Origin: Piscinibacter sp.
GTDB taxonomy: Bacteria; Pseudomonadota; Gammaproteobacteria; Burkholderiales; Burkholderiaceae_C
Length of the DNA stretch: 62,482 nt
Direction: 5' to 3'
Assembly: GCA_019635485.1 (NCBI GenBank)
Contig: JAHBZL010000031.1
Span: 1-62,482, forward strand
Part shown: piece after piece, positions 52,061 through 59,270 of the stretch
How positions within the stretch are numbered: the stretch's first letter is position 1
Layout of the letters: every line of letters starts with the position of its first letter
Made by a program: the position numbers and the translations under genes
The notes under the pieces: generated by a model
What the model saw: the letters and a program-made list of their open reading frames with translations, nothing else
Database searches by the model: none
What the model was told of the DNA's origin: nothing

Positions 52061-53110
52061 CTAGGAAACGAGTTCGATTCTGCGACCGGTGCGGGCCGCT
52101 TCGGCGATCGCCTCGGTGACGCGCAGGTTGGCCAGGCCGTCACGCGCGGACACGAGCGGCGCGGCCTCGCCGCGGACCACCGCGCCGAAGTGCGCCATCT
52201 GGCGCACGATCGGGTCCTCGCGCACCAGGCCGACGACACCGACCTCGAACGGCTTCCACCACGAGCGTGCTTCCGGCCGCGCATAGGTGTGCAGCCGCAT
52301 CGTCGGCACCGCGAGGCTGCCGTTGGTGCCGGTGACGACGTAGCAGTCCTGGTCGTCGTGGGTCGGGTAGGCCGGGTTCTCGCGCGAGGTCTGCTCCCAG
52401 CTGCGCGGGCAGGCCGCGGTGTCGCTGAGCAGGAAGCTGCCGAGCGCGCCGCCCGCGAACTGCAGGTTGATCGCCACGGTGTCCTCGACCGCGAAGCCGC
52501 GCACCGCGCTCGACGCGATCGCCTGCACCGCGACGATCTCGCCGGCCAGCAGGCGCAGGTTGTGCACCTCGTGGATCATGTTCAGCAGGATCGGCCCGCC
52601 GTCGGGCTCGCGGCGCCACGGTCCGTCGGCGAAGTAGCTGTCGGGCTTCAGGAAGGTCGCGCTGCCCATCACCGCGACCAGCCGGCCGAGCACGCCCGAA
52701 TCGACCACCTGGCGCGCCTTGGCCATGATCGGGCTGTGCGCGCGGTGGTGGCCGATCAGCACCGGCGTGCCCCCTGACTCGGCGGCGCGCACCAGCGTCT
52801 CCGCTTCCGCCACGGTCACCGCGATCGGCTTCTCCAGCAGCGTCGGCAACCCGGCCCGCAGGCAGCGCAGCGCCTGCTCGACGTGCAGCGCGTTCGGCGT
52901 CGCGAGCACGACACCGTCGGGCCGGTCGCGCTCGATCAGCTGATCGAGCGTCGCGTGGCAGGGCACGCCGGCGCGCGCCGCGATCGCTGCCGCCGCCGGT
53001 GCCGGGTCGACGATCGCCGACAGCACCAGGCCGGCCGTGGCCTGGACGGCAGCGATGTGGGCCTGGCCGATGTAGCCGGCCCCGGCGACCGCGATGCGGC
53101 TGCGAGTCAC
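52061..53110 (-). CDS. Gfo/Idh/MocA-family NAD(P) oxidoreductase
   Basis: Predicted NAD(P)-dependent dehydrogenase of 349 residues. The Rossmann N-terminus has AVAGAGYIGQAH (about 6-17); the catalytic motif is LLEKPIAVT (about 91-99, EKP lysine); and the second domain has a His-rich active-site helix NMIHEVHNLRLLAG (about 176-189) in the place of the usual DxGxHxxD. Members oxidise or reduce sugars and cyclitols such as inositol. Quinate is a cyclitol-like acid, so quinate dehydrogenase is a reasonable guess in this operon, which otherwise has no quinate oxidising enzyme. The ATG overlaps the dctP stop by four bases. Confidence 0.85.
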   Translation of the reverse strand: MTRSRIAVAGAGYIGQAHIAAVQATAGLVLSAIVDPAPAAAAIAARAGVPCHATLDQLIERDRPDGVVLATPNALHVEQALRCLRAGLPTLLEKPIAVTVAEAETLVRAAESGGTPVLIGHHRAHSPIMAKARQVVDSGVLGRLVAVMGSATFLKPDSYFADGPWRREPDGGPILLNMIHEVHNLRLLAGEIVAVQAIASSAVRGFAVEDTVAINLQFAGGALGSFLLSDTAACPRSWEQTSRENPAYPTHDDQDCYVVTGTNGSLAVPTMRLHTYARPEARSWWKPFEVGVVGLVREDPIVRQMAHFGAVVRGEAAPLVSARDGLANLRVTEAIAEAARTGRRIELVS

Positions 53111-54114
53111 TTGCGCAGCTTCGCCAGTTCGGCCTGCACTTCCTGCACCGTGGCTTCGCCGACCTTCTCGGAGTGCTTGGCGATCACCGGCTTCATCTTC
53201 TCGCGGAACTTCGCGATCTCGGCCGGCGGGAATTCCGTGACGGTCATGCCGTTCTTCTTCAGCGTCTCGAGCGCGGTGTTCATCATCGCGCGCGACTGCT
53301 CGCGCTCGTACTTGGCGGCCTCGTCGGCCGCGTCGTCGAGCAGCTTCTTCTCGGCCGGGCTCAGCGTGTCCCAGATCTTCTTGCTGAAGATCACCGACTG
53401 CGGGTTGTACTGGTGGTTGGTGATCGCCACGTACTTCTGCACCTCCCAGAACTTGTTGGCCGCGATCACGGTCAGCGGGTTCTCCTGGCCGTCGATGGCC
53501 TTCTGCTCGAGCGCGGCATAGACCTCGGGGAACGGCAGCGGCGTCGGGTTGGCGCCCAGCGCCTTGACCCAGTCGACGTTGATCGGGTTCGGGATCACGC
53601 GCAGCTTCAGGCCGTCGATGTCCTCGACCTTGTTCAGCGGCCGCTTGCTGTTCGTGATCTGGCGGAACCCCAGCTCCCAGAACGACAGGCCGACGAGCCC
53701 CTTTTCCTCCAGCTTGGCGTGCAGCTTCTTGCCGACCGCGCTGTCGACCAGACCGTCGGCCTCCTTGGCGTTGGCGAACAGGAACGGGAAGTCGAAGATC
53801 GCGAGTTCCTTGGCGACGCTGGCCAGGATGCCGGTGTTCATCACCACCATCTCCAGCGTGCCACCCTGGGCCGCCGACACGTTGGCCTGGTCGCTGCCGA
53901 GCTGGCCGCCGGGGAACAGGTTGATCTTGATCTTGCCGCCCGACTTGGCCGCGACGATCTCGGCGAACTTCTTCATCCCCAGCGCCACCGGGTGGCCCTC
54001 GGGGTTCTGGGTCGCGAACTTGAAGGTGTGCTCCTTGATGTCCTGGGCCTGCGACACGCCGCAGACGGCGAGCACGATGGCGGCGGCGAGGGTCTTGAGC
54101 ATCAGTCTTTTCAT
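53107..54114 (-). CDS. dctP: TRAP transporter substrate-binding protein (DctP family)
   Basis: Periplasmic binding protein of 335 residues with a signal peptide (MKRLMLKTLAAAIVLAVCGV, cleavage after SQA at about 23). The mature part starts QDIKEHTFKFATQNPEGHPV. Typical DctP features are visible: PGGQLGSDQ (about 72-80), the substrate-carboxylate Arg in GLKLRVIPNP (about 154-163) and AALEQKAIDGQENP (about 188-201). The ligand should be an organic anion; quinate, shikimate or dehydroshikimate are inferred from the downstream enzymes. It is the third gene of the operon (dctQ, dctM, dctP), coupled to the Gfo/Idh gene by ATGA. Confidence 0.92.
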   Translation of the reverse strand: MKRLMLKTLAAAIVLAVCGVSQAQDIKEHTFKFATQNPEGHPVALGMKKFAEIVAAKSGGKIKINLFPGGQLGSDQANVSAAQGGTLEMVVMNTGILASVAKELAIFDFPFLFANAKEADGLVDSAVGKKLHAKLEEKGLVGLSFWELGFRQITNSKRPLNKVEDIDGLKLRVIPNPINVDWVKALGANPTPLPFPEVYAALEQKAIDGQENPLTVIAANKFWEVQKYVAITNHQYNPQSVIFSKKIWDTLSPAEKKLLDDAADEAAKYEREQSRAMMNTALETLKKNGMTVTEFPPAEIAKFREKMKPVIAKHSEKVGEATVQEVQAELAKLRK

Positions 54115-54139
54115 GGGTGTCTCCGGTCGGGGTGGGAAA

Positions 54140-55420
54140 TCAGCGGTAGAAGAAGTTCAGCGGGGCGAGCACGAGCTGCGGGAACGCGACGAGCAGGAAC
54201 AGCACGATGAGCTGCGCCGCCATGAAGGGCAGCACGCCGCGCGCGACATGCTCCATCTTCATGCGGCCGACGCCGGCCACGACGTTGAGCACCGTGCCGA
54301 CCGGCGGCGTGACCAGCCCGATCACGCCGTTGATGACGAACAGCACGCCGAAGTAGATCGGGTCGATGCCGGCCGCCTTGACCACCGGCACCATCACCGG
54401 GGCGAGGATCAGGATGGTGGGCGTCAGGTCCATCGCCATGCCCACCAGCAGCAGCACGACCATCAGGATCACGAGCAGCAACGTCGGGCTGTCCATGAAC
54501 GGCCGCAGCAGTTCGATCAGCTGGGCCGGCAGGTTGGCGATCGTGATCAGCCAGGCACTGACCGCCGCGGCGGCCACCAGGAACATGATGATCGCGGTGG
54601 TCTTGGACGCGGCCACGAACACGCCGTAGAGCTGGCGCAGCGTCATCTCGCGATAGACCACGGTCGCGACGAACAGCGCGTAGACCGCTGCCACCACGGC
54701 CGCCTCGGTGGGCGTGAACACGCCCGCCTTCAGGCCGACCAGCACGATCACCGGCAGCACCAGCGCCCAGGTCGAGTCGCGCAGCGCCTTGAAGCGCTCC
54801 GCGCCGCTCGCCTTCGGCGCCGGCACGACGCCTTCGCGGCGCGCCGACAGCCACCAGGCGATCGCGATCGAGACGCCCATCAGGATGCCCGGCACGATGC
54901 CGGCCATGAACAGCTTGCCGATCGACAGGTTCGCGGTGACGCCGAAGATCACGAACGGGATCGATGGCGGGATGATCGGCGCGATGATCCCGGAGGTGGC
55001 GATCAGGCCGCCGGCGCGGCGCGGGTCGTGGCCGGCCTTGGCCATCATCGGCAGCAGCAGCGCCGTCAGCGCGGCCGTGTCGGCCACCGCCGAGCCGGAC
55101 AGCGAGGCCATCAGGCAGGCGGCGATGATGGTCACGTAGCCGAGCCCGCCGCGCACGTGCCCGACCAGCGCCAGCGCGAGGTTCACGATGCGCTTGGACA
55201 GCCCGCCGACGTTCATGATCTCGCCGGCCAGCATGAAGAACGGCACCGCCAGCAGCGGGAAGCTGTTCGCTCCCTCGATCACGTTCTGCGCCAGGATCTG
55301 CGCGTCGAAGGTGTTCAGGTGGATCATCAGCGCCACGCCCGAGAGCAGCAGCGCGTACGCGATCGGGATGCCCAGTGCGATGGCGCCGATCAGCGCGACG
55401 AGGAAGATGGCGATCGTCAT
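54140..55420 (-). CDS. dctM: TRAP transporter large permease (DctM family)
   Basis: Sodium-driven permease of 426 residues with 11-12 helices. It begins TIAIFLVALIGAIALGIPIAYALLLSG (first helix, split as FLVALIGAIAL and GIPIAYALLL). Family marks include FPLLAVPFFMLAGEIMNVGG (about 55-74), SLSGSAVADTAALTALLLPMM in part (GSAVADTAALT), ATSGIIAPIIPPSIPFVIFG in part (IAPIIPPSIP) and a C-terminal GLVTPPVGTVLNVV. Second gene of the operon, 15 bases after dctQ. Confidence 0.93.
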   Translation of the reverse strand: MTIAIFLVALIGAIALGIPIAYALLLSGVALMIHLNTFDAQILAQNVIEGANSFPLLAVPFFMLAGEIMNVGGLSKRIVNLALALVGHVRGGLGYVTIIAACLMASLSGSAVADTAALTALLLPMMAKAGHDPRRAGGLIATSGIIAPIIPPSIPFVIFGVTANLSIGKLFMAGIVPGILMGVSIAIAWWLSARREGVVPAPKASGAERFKALRDSTWALVLPVIVLVGLKAGVFTPTEAAVVAAVYALFVATVVYREMTLRQLYGVFVAASKTTAIIMFLVAAAAVSAWLITIANLPAQLIELLRPFMDSPTLLLVILMVVLLLVGMAMDLTPTILILAPVMVPVVKAAGIDPIYFGVLFVINGVIGLVTPPVGTVLNVVAGVGRMKMEHVARGVLPFMAAQLIVLFLLVAFPQLVLAPLNFFYR

Positions 55421-55435
55421 GGCCTGCTCCCCGGC

Positions 55436-56020
55436 TCAGCGATCGGACGCCGAGCCGCCGTCGCGGCGCTCGAACGCACGCGCCTCGGCCTGCGCCTCGG
55501 CACCCTCGCAGGCATGGTGCTGGGCGATCACCTGCCCCGGCGTCAGTTCGCCGCGCAGCGTGCGCCACAGGTCACTGCCCAGCATCAGCGCGGTCGAGAC
55601 CGAGAACACGAGGCCCGTTGCATAGACCCAGGCCATCGAGAAGCCGGTCACCGGCGCCTCGGCATCCCAGTTGATGCGCGTCTGCGCCAGGCTGCCGGAG
55701 AACATCAGCCAGGTCACCCACAGCATCAGCCCCTGGCCGAGCACCAGCACGGCCTTCTGCGCACCCTGCGGCATGCGCTCGAGCAGCAGTTCGGTGCCCA
55801 TGTGGGCGCGCTCGCGCACCGCGACGGTGGCGCCCAGGAACACCAGCCACAGGAACAGCCAGCGCGACATCTCCTCGGACACGGCGATGCCGGAATTGAA
55901 GCCGTAGCGCAGCACCACGTTGCCGAACACCATGGCCACCATCACCGCCAGCAGCAGCACGAGCACGGCCTCCAGCAGCCGGCAATAGGCGGCCAGGGCC
56001 TTGTCGATCGAGTGGGTCAC
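55436..56020 (-). CDS. dctQ: TRAP transporter small permease (DctQ family)
   Basis: Small integral membrane subunit of 194 residues with four helices. The DctQ mark is VSEEMSRWLFLWLVFLGATVAVRERAHMGTELL, visible as EEMSRWLFLWLVF (about 45-57) and RERAHMG. The C-terminal 40 residues are hydrophilic (Glu/Ala-rich) and longer than usual. Translation starts at GTG (56018-56020) with AGGAGA 8 bases upstream. First gene of the operon, about 50 bases downstream of a TetR-type operator. Confidence 0.9.
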   Translation of the reverse strand: MTHSIDKALAAYCRLLEAVLVLLLAVMVAMVFGNVVLRYGFNSGIAVSEEMSRWLFLWLVFLGATVAVRERAHMGTELLLERMPQGAQKAVLVLGQGLMLWVTWLMFSGSLAQTRINWDAEAPVTGFSMAWVYATGLVFSVSTALMLGSDLWRTLRGELTPGQVIAQHHACEGAEAQAEARAFERRDGGSASDR

Positions 56021-56069
56021 CTTGTCTCCTCTTGTTCGGGGGTCGCGACCGTTGCCGCGCCATGATCTA

Positions 56070-56089
56070 AATGTACTAACTAGTTCGTT
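56070..56089. promoter_or_regulatory. TetR operator in front of the TRAP/quinate operon
   Basis: AATGTACTAACTAGTTCGTT holds the palindrome ACTAAC-TA-GTTCGT (12 of 14 positions symmetric, perfect AACTAGTT centre). The flanking words AATGTACT and GTTCGTT recur at the start of the TetR gene (56806-56821). On the minus strand it lies 50-70 bases before the dctQ start, a good place for repression. Confidence 0.6.
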
Positions 56090-56137
56090 TTATGAGATGC
56101 GGGTTTACCCTCAATCACGCAGCCGGCCGGCGCAGCC

Positions 56138-56824
56138 CTACTTCCGGACGAACCGGACGATCATCTCGACGATCGAGTCGCGCCGCGCCACGATGGCCGC
56201 GGGCGAGTCGAGGTCGCGCTTGAAGATCAGCGAGAAGGTGTGCTTGTTGGCGACGTTGAACAGCGACAGCGCCGAGATCGACATGTGCAGGTCGACGGCG
56301 TCGATGCCGCTGCGGAACACGCCGGCGGCGAGGCCGCGTTCGTAGACGCGGCGCACGGCGTCGATGGCCGGCACGTTCAGGCGCTGGATCACGTCGCTGC
56401 GCGCCAGGTACTCGCCGCGGTGGATGTTCTCCGTCATCACCAGCCGGGTGAAATCGGGATGCCCGAGGTGGTAGTCGACCGTCGAGCCGACCAGCTTGCG
56501 CAGCGCGTCCTCGGGCGCCAGGTCCTCCAGGTGCAGCAGCGCCTCGGTTTCGCGGATGCGCCGGTACTCCTGCTCGAGGACAGCGATGTACAGGCCCTCC
56601 TTGCTGCCGAAGTAGTAGTAGATCATCCGCTTGCTGGTGCGGGTGGCCTCGGCGATCAGGTCGACACGCGCCCCCGCCAGCCCCTTCTCGGCGAACTCGC
56701 GCGTGGCCGCCTCGAGGATCTCCGCGCGGGTGCGTTCCGGGTCGTTGGTGCGGCCCGGCTCGCCGCGGGCGGTCGCCAGCCCTCGCGTCACGGGCGTCGG
56801 CGCTGAATGTACTGGTTCGTTCAT
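56138..56824 (-). CDS. TetR-family regulator of the quinate/shikimate operon
   Basis: Repressor of 228 residues. The helix-turn-helix lies at about 30-75: ILEAATREFAEKGLAGARVDLIAEATRTSKRMIYYYFGSKEGLY, landmarks ILEAATREFAEKG and RTSKRMIYYYFGSKEGLY. The C-terminal domain follows the TetR_C pattern of regulators of aromatic catabolism (YHLGHPDFTRLVMTENIHRGEYL). The ATG at 56824 is supported by a -10 box whose expected start falls on that A, so the mRNA is probably leaderless. It is transcribed towards the TRAP operon, with 117 bases and the operator between. Likely effector: an operon intermediate. Confidence 0.88.
   Translation of the reverse strand: MNEPVHSAPTPVTRGLATARGEPGRTNDPERTRAEILEAATREFAEKGLAGARVDLIAEATRTSKRMIYYYFGSKEGLYIAVLEQEYRRIRETEALLHLEDLAPEDALRKLVGSTVDYHLGHPDFTRLVMTENIHRGEYLARSDVIQRLNVPAIDAVRRVYERGLAAGVFRSGIDAVDLHMSISALSLFNVANKHTFSLIFKRDLDSPAAIVARRDSIVEMIVRFVRK
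56806..56821. promoter_or_regulatory. TetR operator at its own start codon
   Basis: AATGTACTGGTTCGTT shares AATGTACT and GTTCGTT with the operator at 56070-56089, but without the extra 4 bases of its centre. It covers the first codons of the regulator gene and the predicted transcript start, which fits autorepression. Confidence 0.5.
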
Positions 56825-56830
56825 TCAAGC

Positions 56831-56860
56831 AGTCTAGGCGATGCGATACGGGCGCCGCAA
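56831..56860 (-). promoter_or_regulatory. promoter of the TetR gene (leaderless start)
   Basis: On the minus strand: TTGCGG (56855-56860), 18 bases, TAGACT (56831-56836). The first transcribed base would be near 56824, which is the A of the ATG. Confidence 0.45.
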
Positions 56861-56861
56861 G

Positions 56862-56880
56862 CCCGCGGCCACGCCGCGGG
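56862..56880 (-). terminator. possible terminator after waaA
   Basis: CCCGCGGC-CAC-GCCGCGGG, an 8-bp perfect stem 13 bases after the waaA stop on the minus strand. No T-tract follows, so it may be only a weak terminator or a stability hairpin; it lies next to the TetR gene's -35 region. Confidence 0.4.
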
Positions 56881-56892
56881 CGGGAGGCCCGA

Positions 56893-58200
56893 TCAGGCCG
56901 AGGTGGTCGCCGCCGGGCGACGCAGCGCGTCGATCGCCTGCGCCATGCGCGCGGCCGCGCCGCGGTGCGCCGCCGCGAAGGCAAGGCTGCGCTGCCCCGC
57001 CTCGCGCAGCGCCGCCGGATCCGCCAGCAGCGACAGGCCCGCCGCCAAGCCGGCCTCGAGGTCGGGGACGCGCAGCGCCGCGCCGGCGGCCGCAGCGAGT
57101 TCGGCGGCCTCGGCAAAGTTGAAGGTGTGCGGCCCCATCACCACCGGGCAGCCGCAGGCGGCGGCCTCGATCAGGTTCTGCCCGCCCAGCGGCGCGAAGC
57201 TGCCGCCCAGCAGCGCGACCTGCGCCAGGCCGTAGTACAGCGACATCTCGCGCATCGAATCGCCCAGCCAGGCATCGGCCGCGAGAGCTTCGGCGGGCGG
57301 CGTGTCGCCCCAGGCGCTGCGCCGCGCCACCCGCAGGCCGGCGGCACGCAGCTGGTTCGCGACCTCGTCGAAGCGCTGCGGGTGGCGTGGCACGACCACC
57401 AGCAGCGGCCGCAGCGCATCGGCCGGGCGGCGCGCCCAGGCGGCGAGCAACTGCGCCTCCTCGCCTTCGCGCGACACCGCCAGCAGCAGCACCGGACGCG
57501 CCAGCGCGGCGCGCCAGGTGCGGCCGCGCTCGACCAGCGCCGCATCCGCGCTCAGGTCGAACTTCAGGTTGCCGCAGACCTGCACCCGGCCCACCCCGGC
57601 CGTGCGCAGACGGGCGGCATCGTCGTCTGTCTGGGCGAGCGCCAGCGCGATCGTCTCGACGGCCGGCCGCAGGACGGATGCGAGCCGCTCGCCCTTGCGC
57701 GCGCTCTTCTCCGAGAGCCGGGCATTGGCCAGCACCATCGGCACGCCATGCGTGCGCGCCGCCAGCAGCAGGTTCGGCCAGACCTCGGTCTCCATCAGCA
57801 CACCCAGCGCCGGGCGGAACTGGGCGAAGAAGCGCCGCACCACGCCGGGCGTGTCGTACGGCAGCCAGGCCTGCCGGTCGCCCTCACGCAGCAGCGCGGC
57901 GCCGGCCTCGCGGCCGGTGGCCGTGCCGTGCGTCAGCAACAGGCGCAGCGATGGGTCGCGCGCGCGTAGCGCGTCGATCAATGCGGCCGCCGCGCGCGTC
58001 TCGCCGAGCGAGACCGCGTGCAGCCACAGCCAGCCTTCCGAGGGGGCCCCGTGGTAGCGGCCGAGCCGCTCGGGAATCGCGTGCCGGTACAGCGGTTCGG
58101 CCCGCCCGCGCCACCACAGGCGCGCCACGTAGACCGGCTTGAGCAGCGCCAGCAGGGCCGAATAGGTGCCGCGCGCGGCGTGCTGCCGCCAGCGCGTCAT
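56893..58200 (-). CDS. waaA: 3-deoxy-D-manno-octulosonic acid transferase
   Basis: Inner-membrane-associated Kdo transferase (KdtA), which adds Kdo to lipid IVA in LPS synthesis. It has 435 residues (E. coli 425). A short N-terminal anchor (TYSALLALLKPVYVARLWW, about 12-30) precedes the GT-B fold. The catalytic Glu is E67 in AVSLGETRAA. The C-terminal donor-binding region has LLGGSFAPLGGQNLIEAAACG (about 350-370; landmark GGQNLIEAA) and VVMGPHTFNF. In many Burkholderiales this gene follows pcm-rhodanese-tolC; here it is 12.6 kb away on the other strand. Last gene of the pgm-waaC-waaA row. Confidence 0.95.
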   Translation of the reverse strand: MTRWRQHAARGTYSALLALLKPVYVARLWWRGRAEPLYRHAIPERLGRYHGAPSEGWLWLHAVSLGETRAAAALIDALRARDPSLRLLLTHGTATGREAGAALLREGDRQAWLPYDTPGVVRRFFAQFRPALGVLMETEVWPNLLLAARTHGVPMVLANARLSEKSARKGERLASVLRPAVETIALALAQTDDDAARLRTAGVGRVQVCGNLKFDLSADAALVERGRTWRAALARPVLLLAVSREGEEAQLLAAWARRPADALRPLLVVVPRHPQRFDEVANQLRAAGLRVARRSAWGDTPPAEALAADAWLGDSMREMSLYYGLAQVALLGGSFAPLGGQNLIEAAACGCPVVMGPHTFNFAEAAELAAAAGAALRVPDLEAGLAAGLSLLADPAALREAGQRSLAFAAAHRGAAARMAQAIDALRRPAATTSA

Positions 58201-58240
58201 CGTGCCCCTCCGGCCGGCGCGCGCCGGCCGAGCGCCGGCG

Positions 58241-59230
58241 TCATGCGTGGGCCACGCGCAGCACCGCGTTCCATGCCGACCACACCGCTTCCAGCGACGG
58301 CTGCGGCCGCGCCTCCACGGCCAGCTGGTGGCGGTGACCGTGGCTCTCCAGCGGCCCGGTGCGCCAGGCCGTCGGATGGTTGTAGAGCTGCACGTGCGGC
58401 AGGTCCAGCGCCACGGCGAGGTGGCTGAGGCCGCTGTCCACGCCGATCACACCCTGCGTGAGTGCGAGGCGGTCGAGCATCGCGTCAAGCGACATCGACG
58501 GCCAGACCTCGACGTGGAAGGCCTTCTCGTACTGCAGCCCGGCGGCGATCAGCTCGGCACGGGTCTGTTCCTCGTCGTTGCCCTGCGGCAGGCCGACACG
58601 CCAGTCGGCCCCGATCAGGCGCTTGCCGAGCGCGACCCAGTGCTCGACCGGCCACAGCTTGTCGTCGCGCGAGGTACCGTGCACCAGCGCGACCGTCGGC
58701 TGCGCGGTGCGGTAGACGCGCCGCGCCGGCCGCAGCCCGTACACCGGCGGGCCCTCGACAGGCCGGCCGAGCACCGCGGCGACCAGCGCGCGCGAACGGT
58801 CCATCGCATGGATGTGCGGCTCCACGCGCACCGGCCGGTCGACCAGCCAGCGCGCCGGCGCCTCGTAGCTCGAGCCGTCGGTCCGGTTCGCGAGGCCGAA
58901 GCTCATGCCGCGCGCCAGGCGCGCCACCAGCGCCGACTTGGTCAGCCCCTGCAGGTCGACGACCGCGTCGTATTCCTGCGCCTGCAGCTGCTCGCGGAAG
59001 GTGCGCCACTGCGCCCGCACCGCGCCGCTCCACCAGCCGCGGCGCCAGCGCCGCATCGCGCACTCGATCACCGTGCGCACGCCGTCGACGCGGCGCACCA
59101 GCGGCGCGAACGCCGGCTCGACGACCCAGTCGATCGCGGCATCGGGGAACGCGCTGCGGATGTCGTGCACGACCGGCATCGCGTGCACCACGTCGCCGAG
59201 CGACGAAAGCTTGACGATCAGGATGCGCAC
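58241..59230 (-). CDS. waaC: lipopolysaccharide heptosyltransferase I
   Basis: GT-B glycosyltransferase of 329 residues that adds the first L-glycero-D-manno-heptose to Kdo2-lipid A. The N-terminus RILIVKLSSLGDVVHAMPVVHDI (landmark KLSSLGDVVHAMP, about 6-18) is the classical WaaC mark with the acceptor-binding Asp. Further on: DLQGLTKSALVARLA, LVHGTSRDDKLWP (ADP-heptose site, about 183-195) and GVDSGLSHLAVAL (about 268-280). It lies between the mutase gene and waaA, with 40 bases on each side, so these LPS genes are probably one unit. Confidence 0.95.
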   Translation of the reverse strand: MRILIVKLSSLGDVVHAMPVVHDIRSAFPDAAIDWVVEPAFAPLVRRVDGVRTVIECAMRRWRRGWWSGAVRAQWRTFREQLQAQEYDAVVDLQGLTKSALVARLARGMSFGLANRTDGSSYEAPARWLVDRPVRVEPHIHAMDRSRALVAAVLGRPVEGPPVYGLRPARRVYRTAQPTVALVHGTSRDDKLWPVEHWVALGKRLIGADWRVGLPQGNDEEQTRAELIAAGLQYEKAFHVEVWPSMSLDAMLDRLALTQGVIGVDSGLSHLAVALDLPHVQLYNHPTAWRTGPLESHGHRHQLAVEARPQPSLEAVWSAWNAVLRVAHA

Positions 59231-59270
59231 GGGCGTCGGGCGCGGCCGGCCGGCACGGTGGCAGCGAGCA

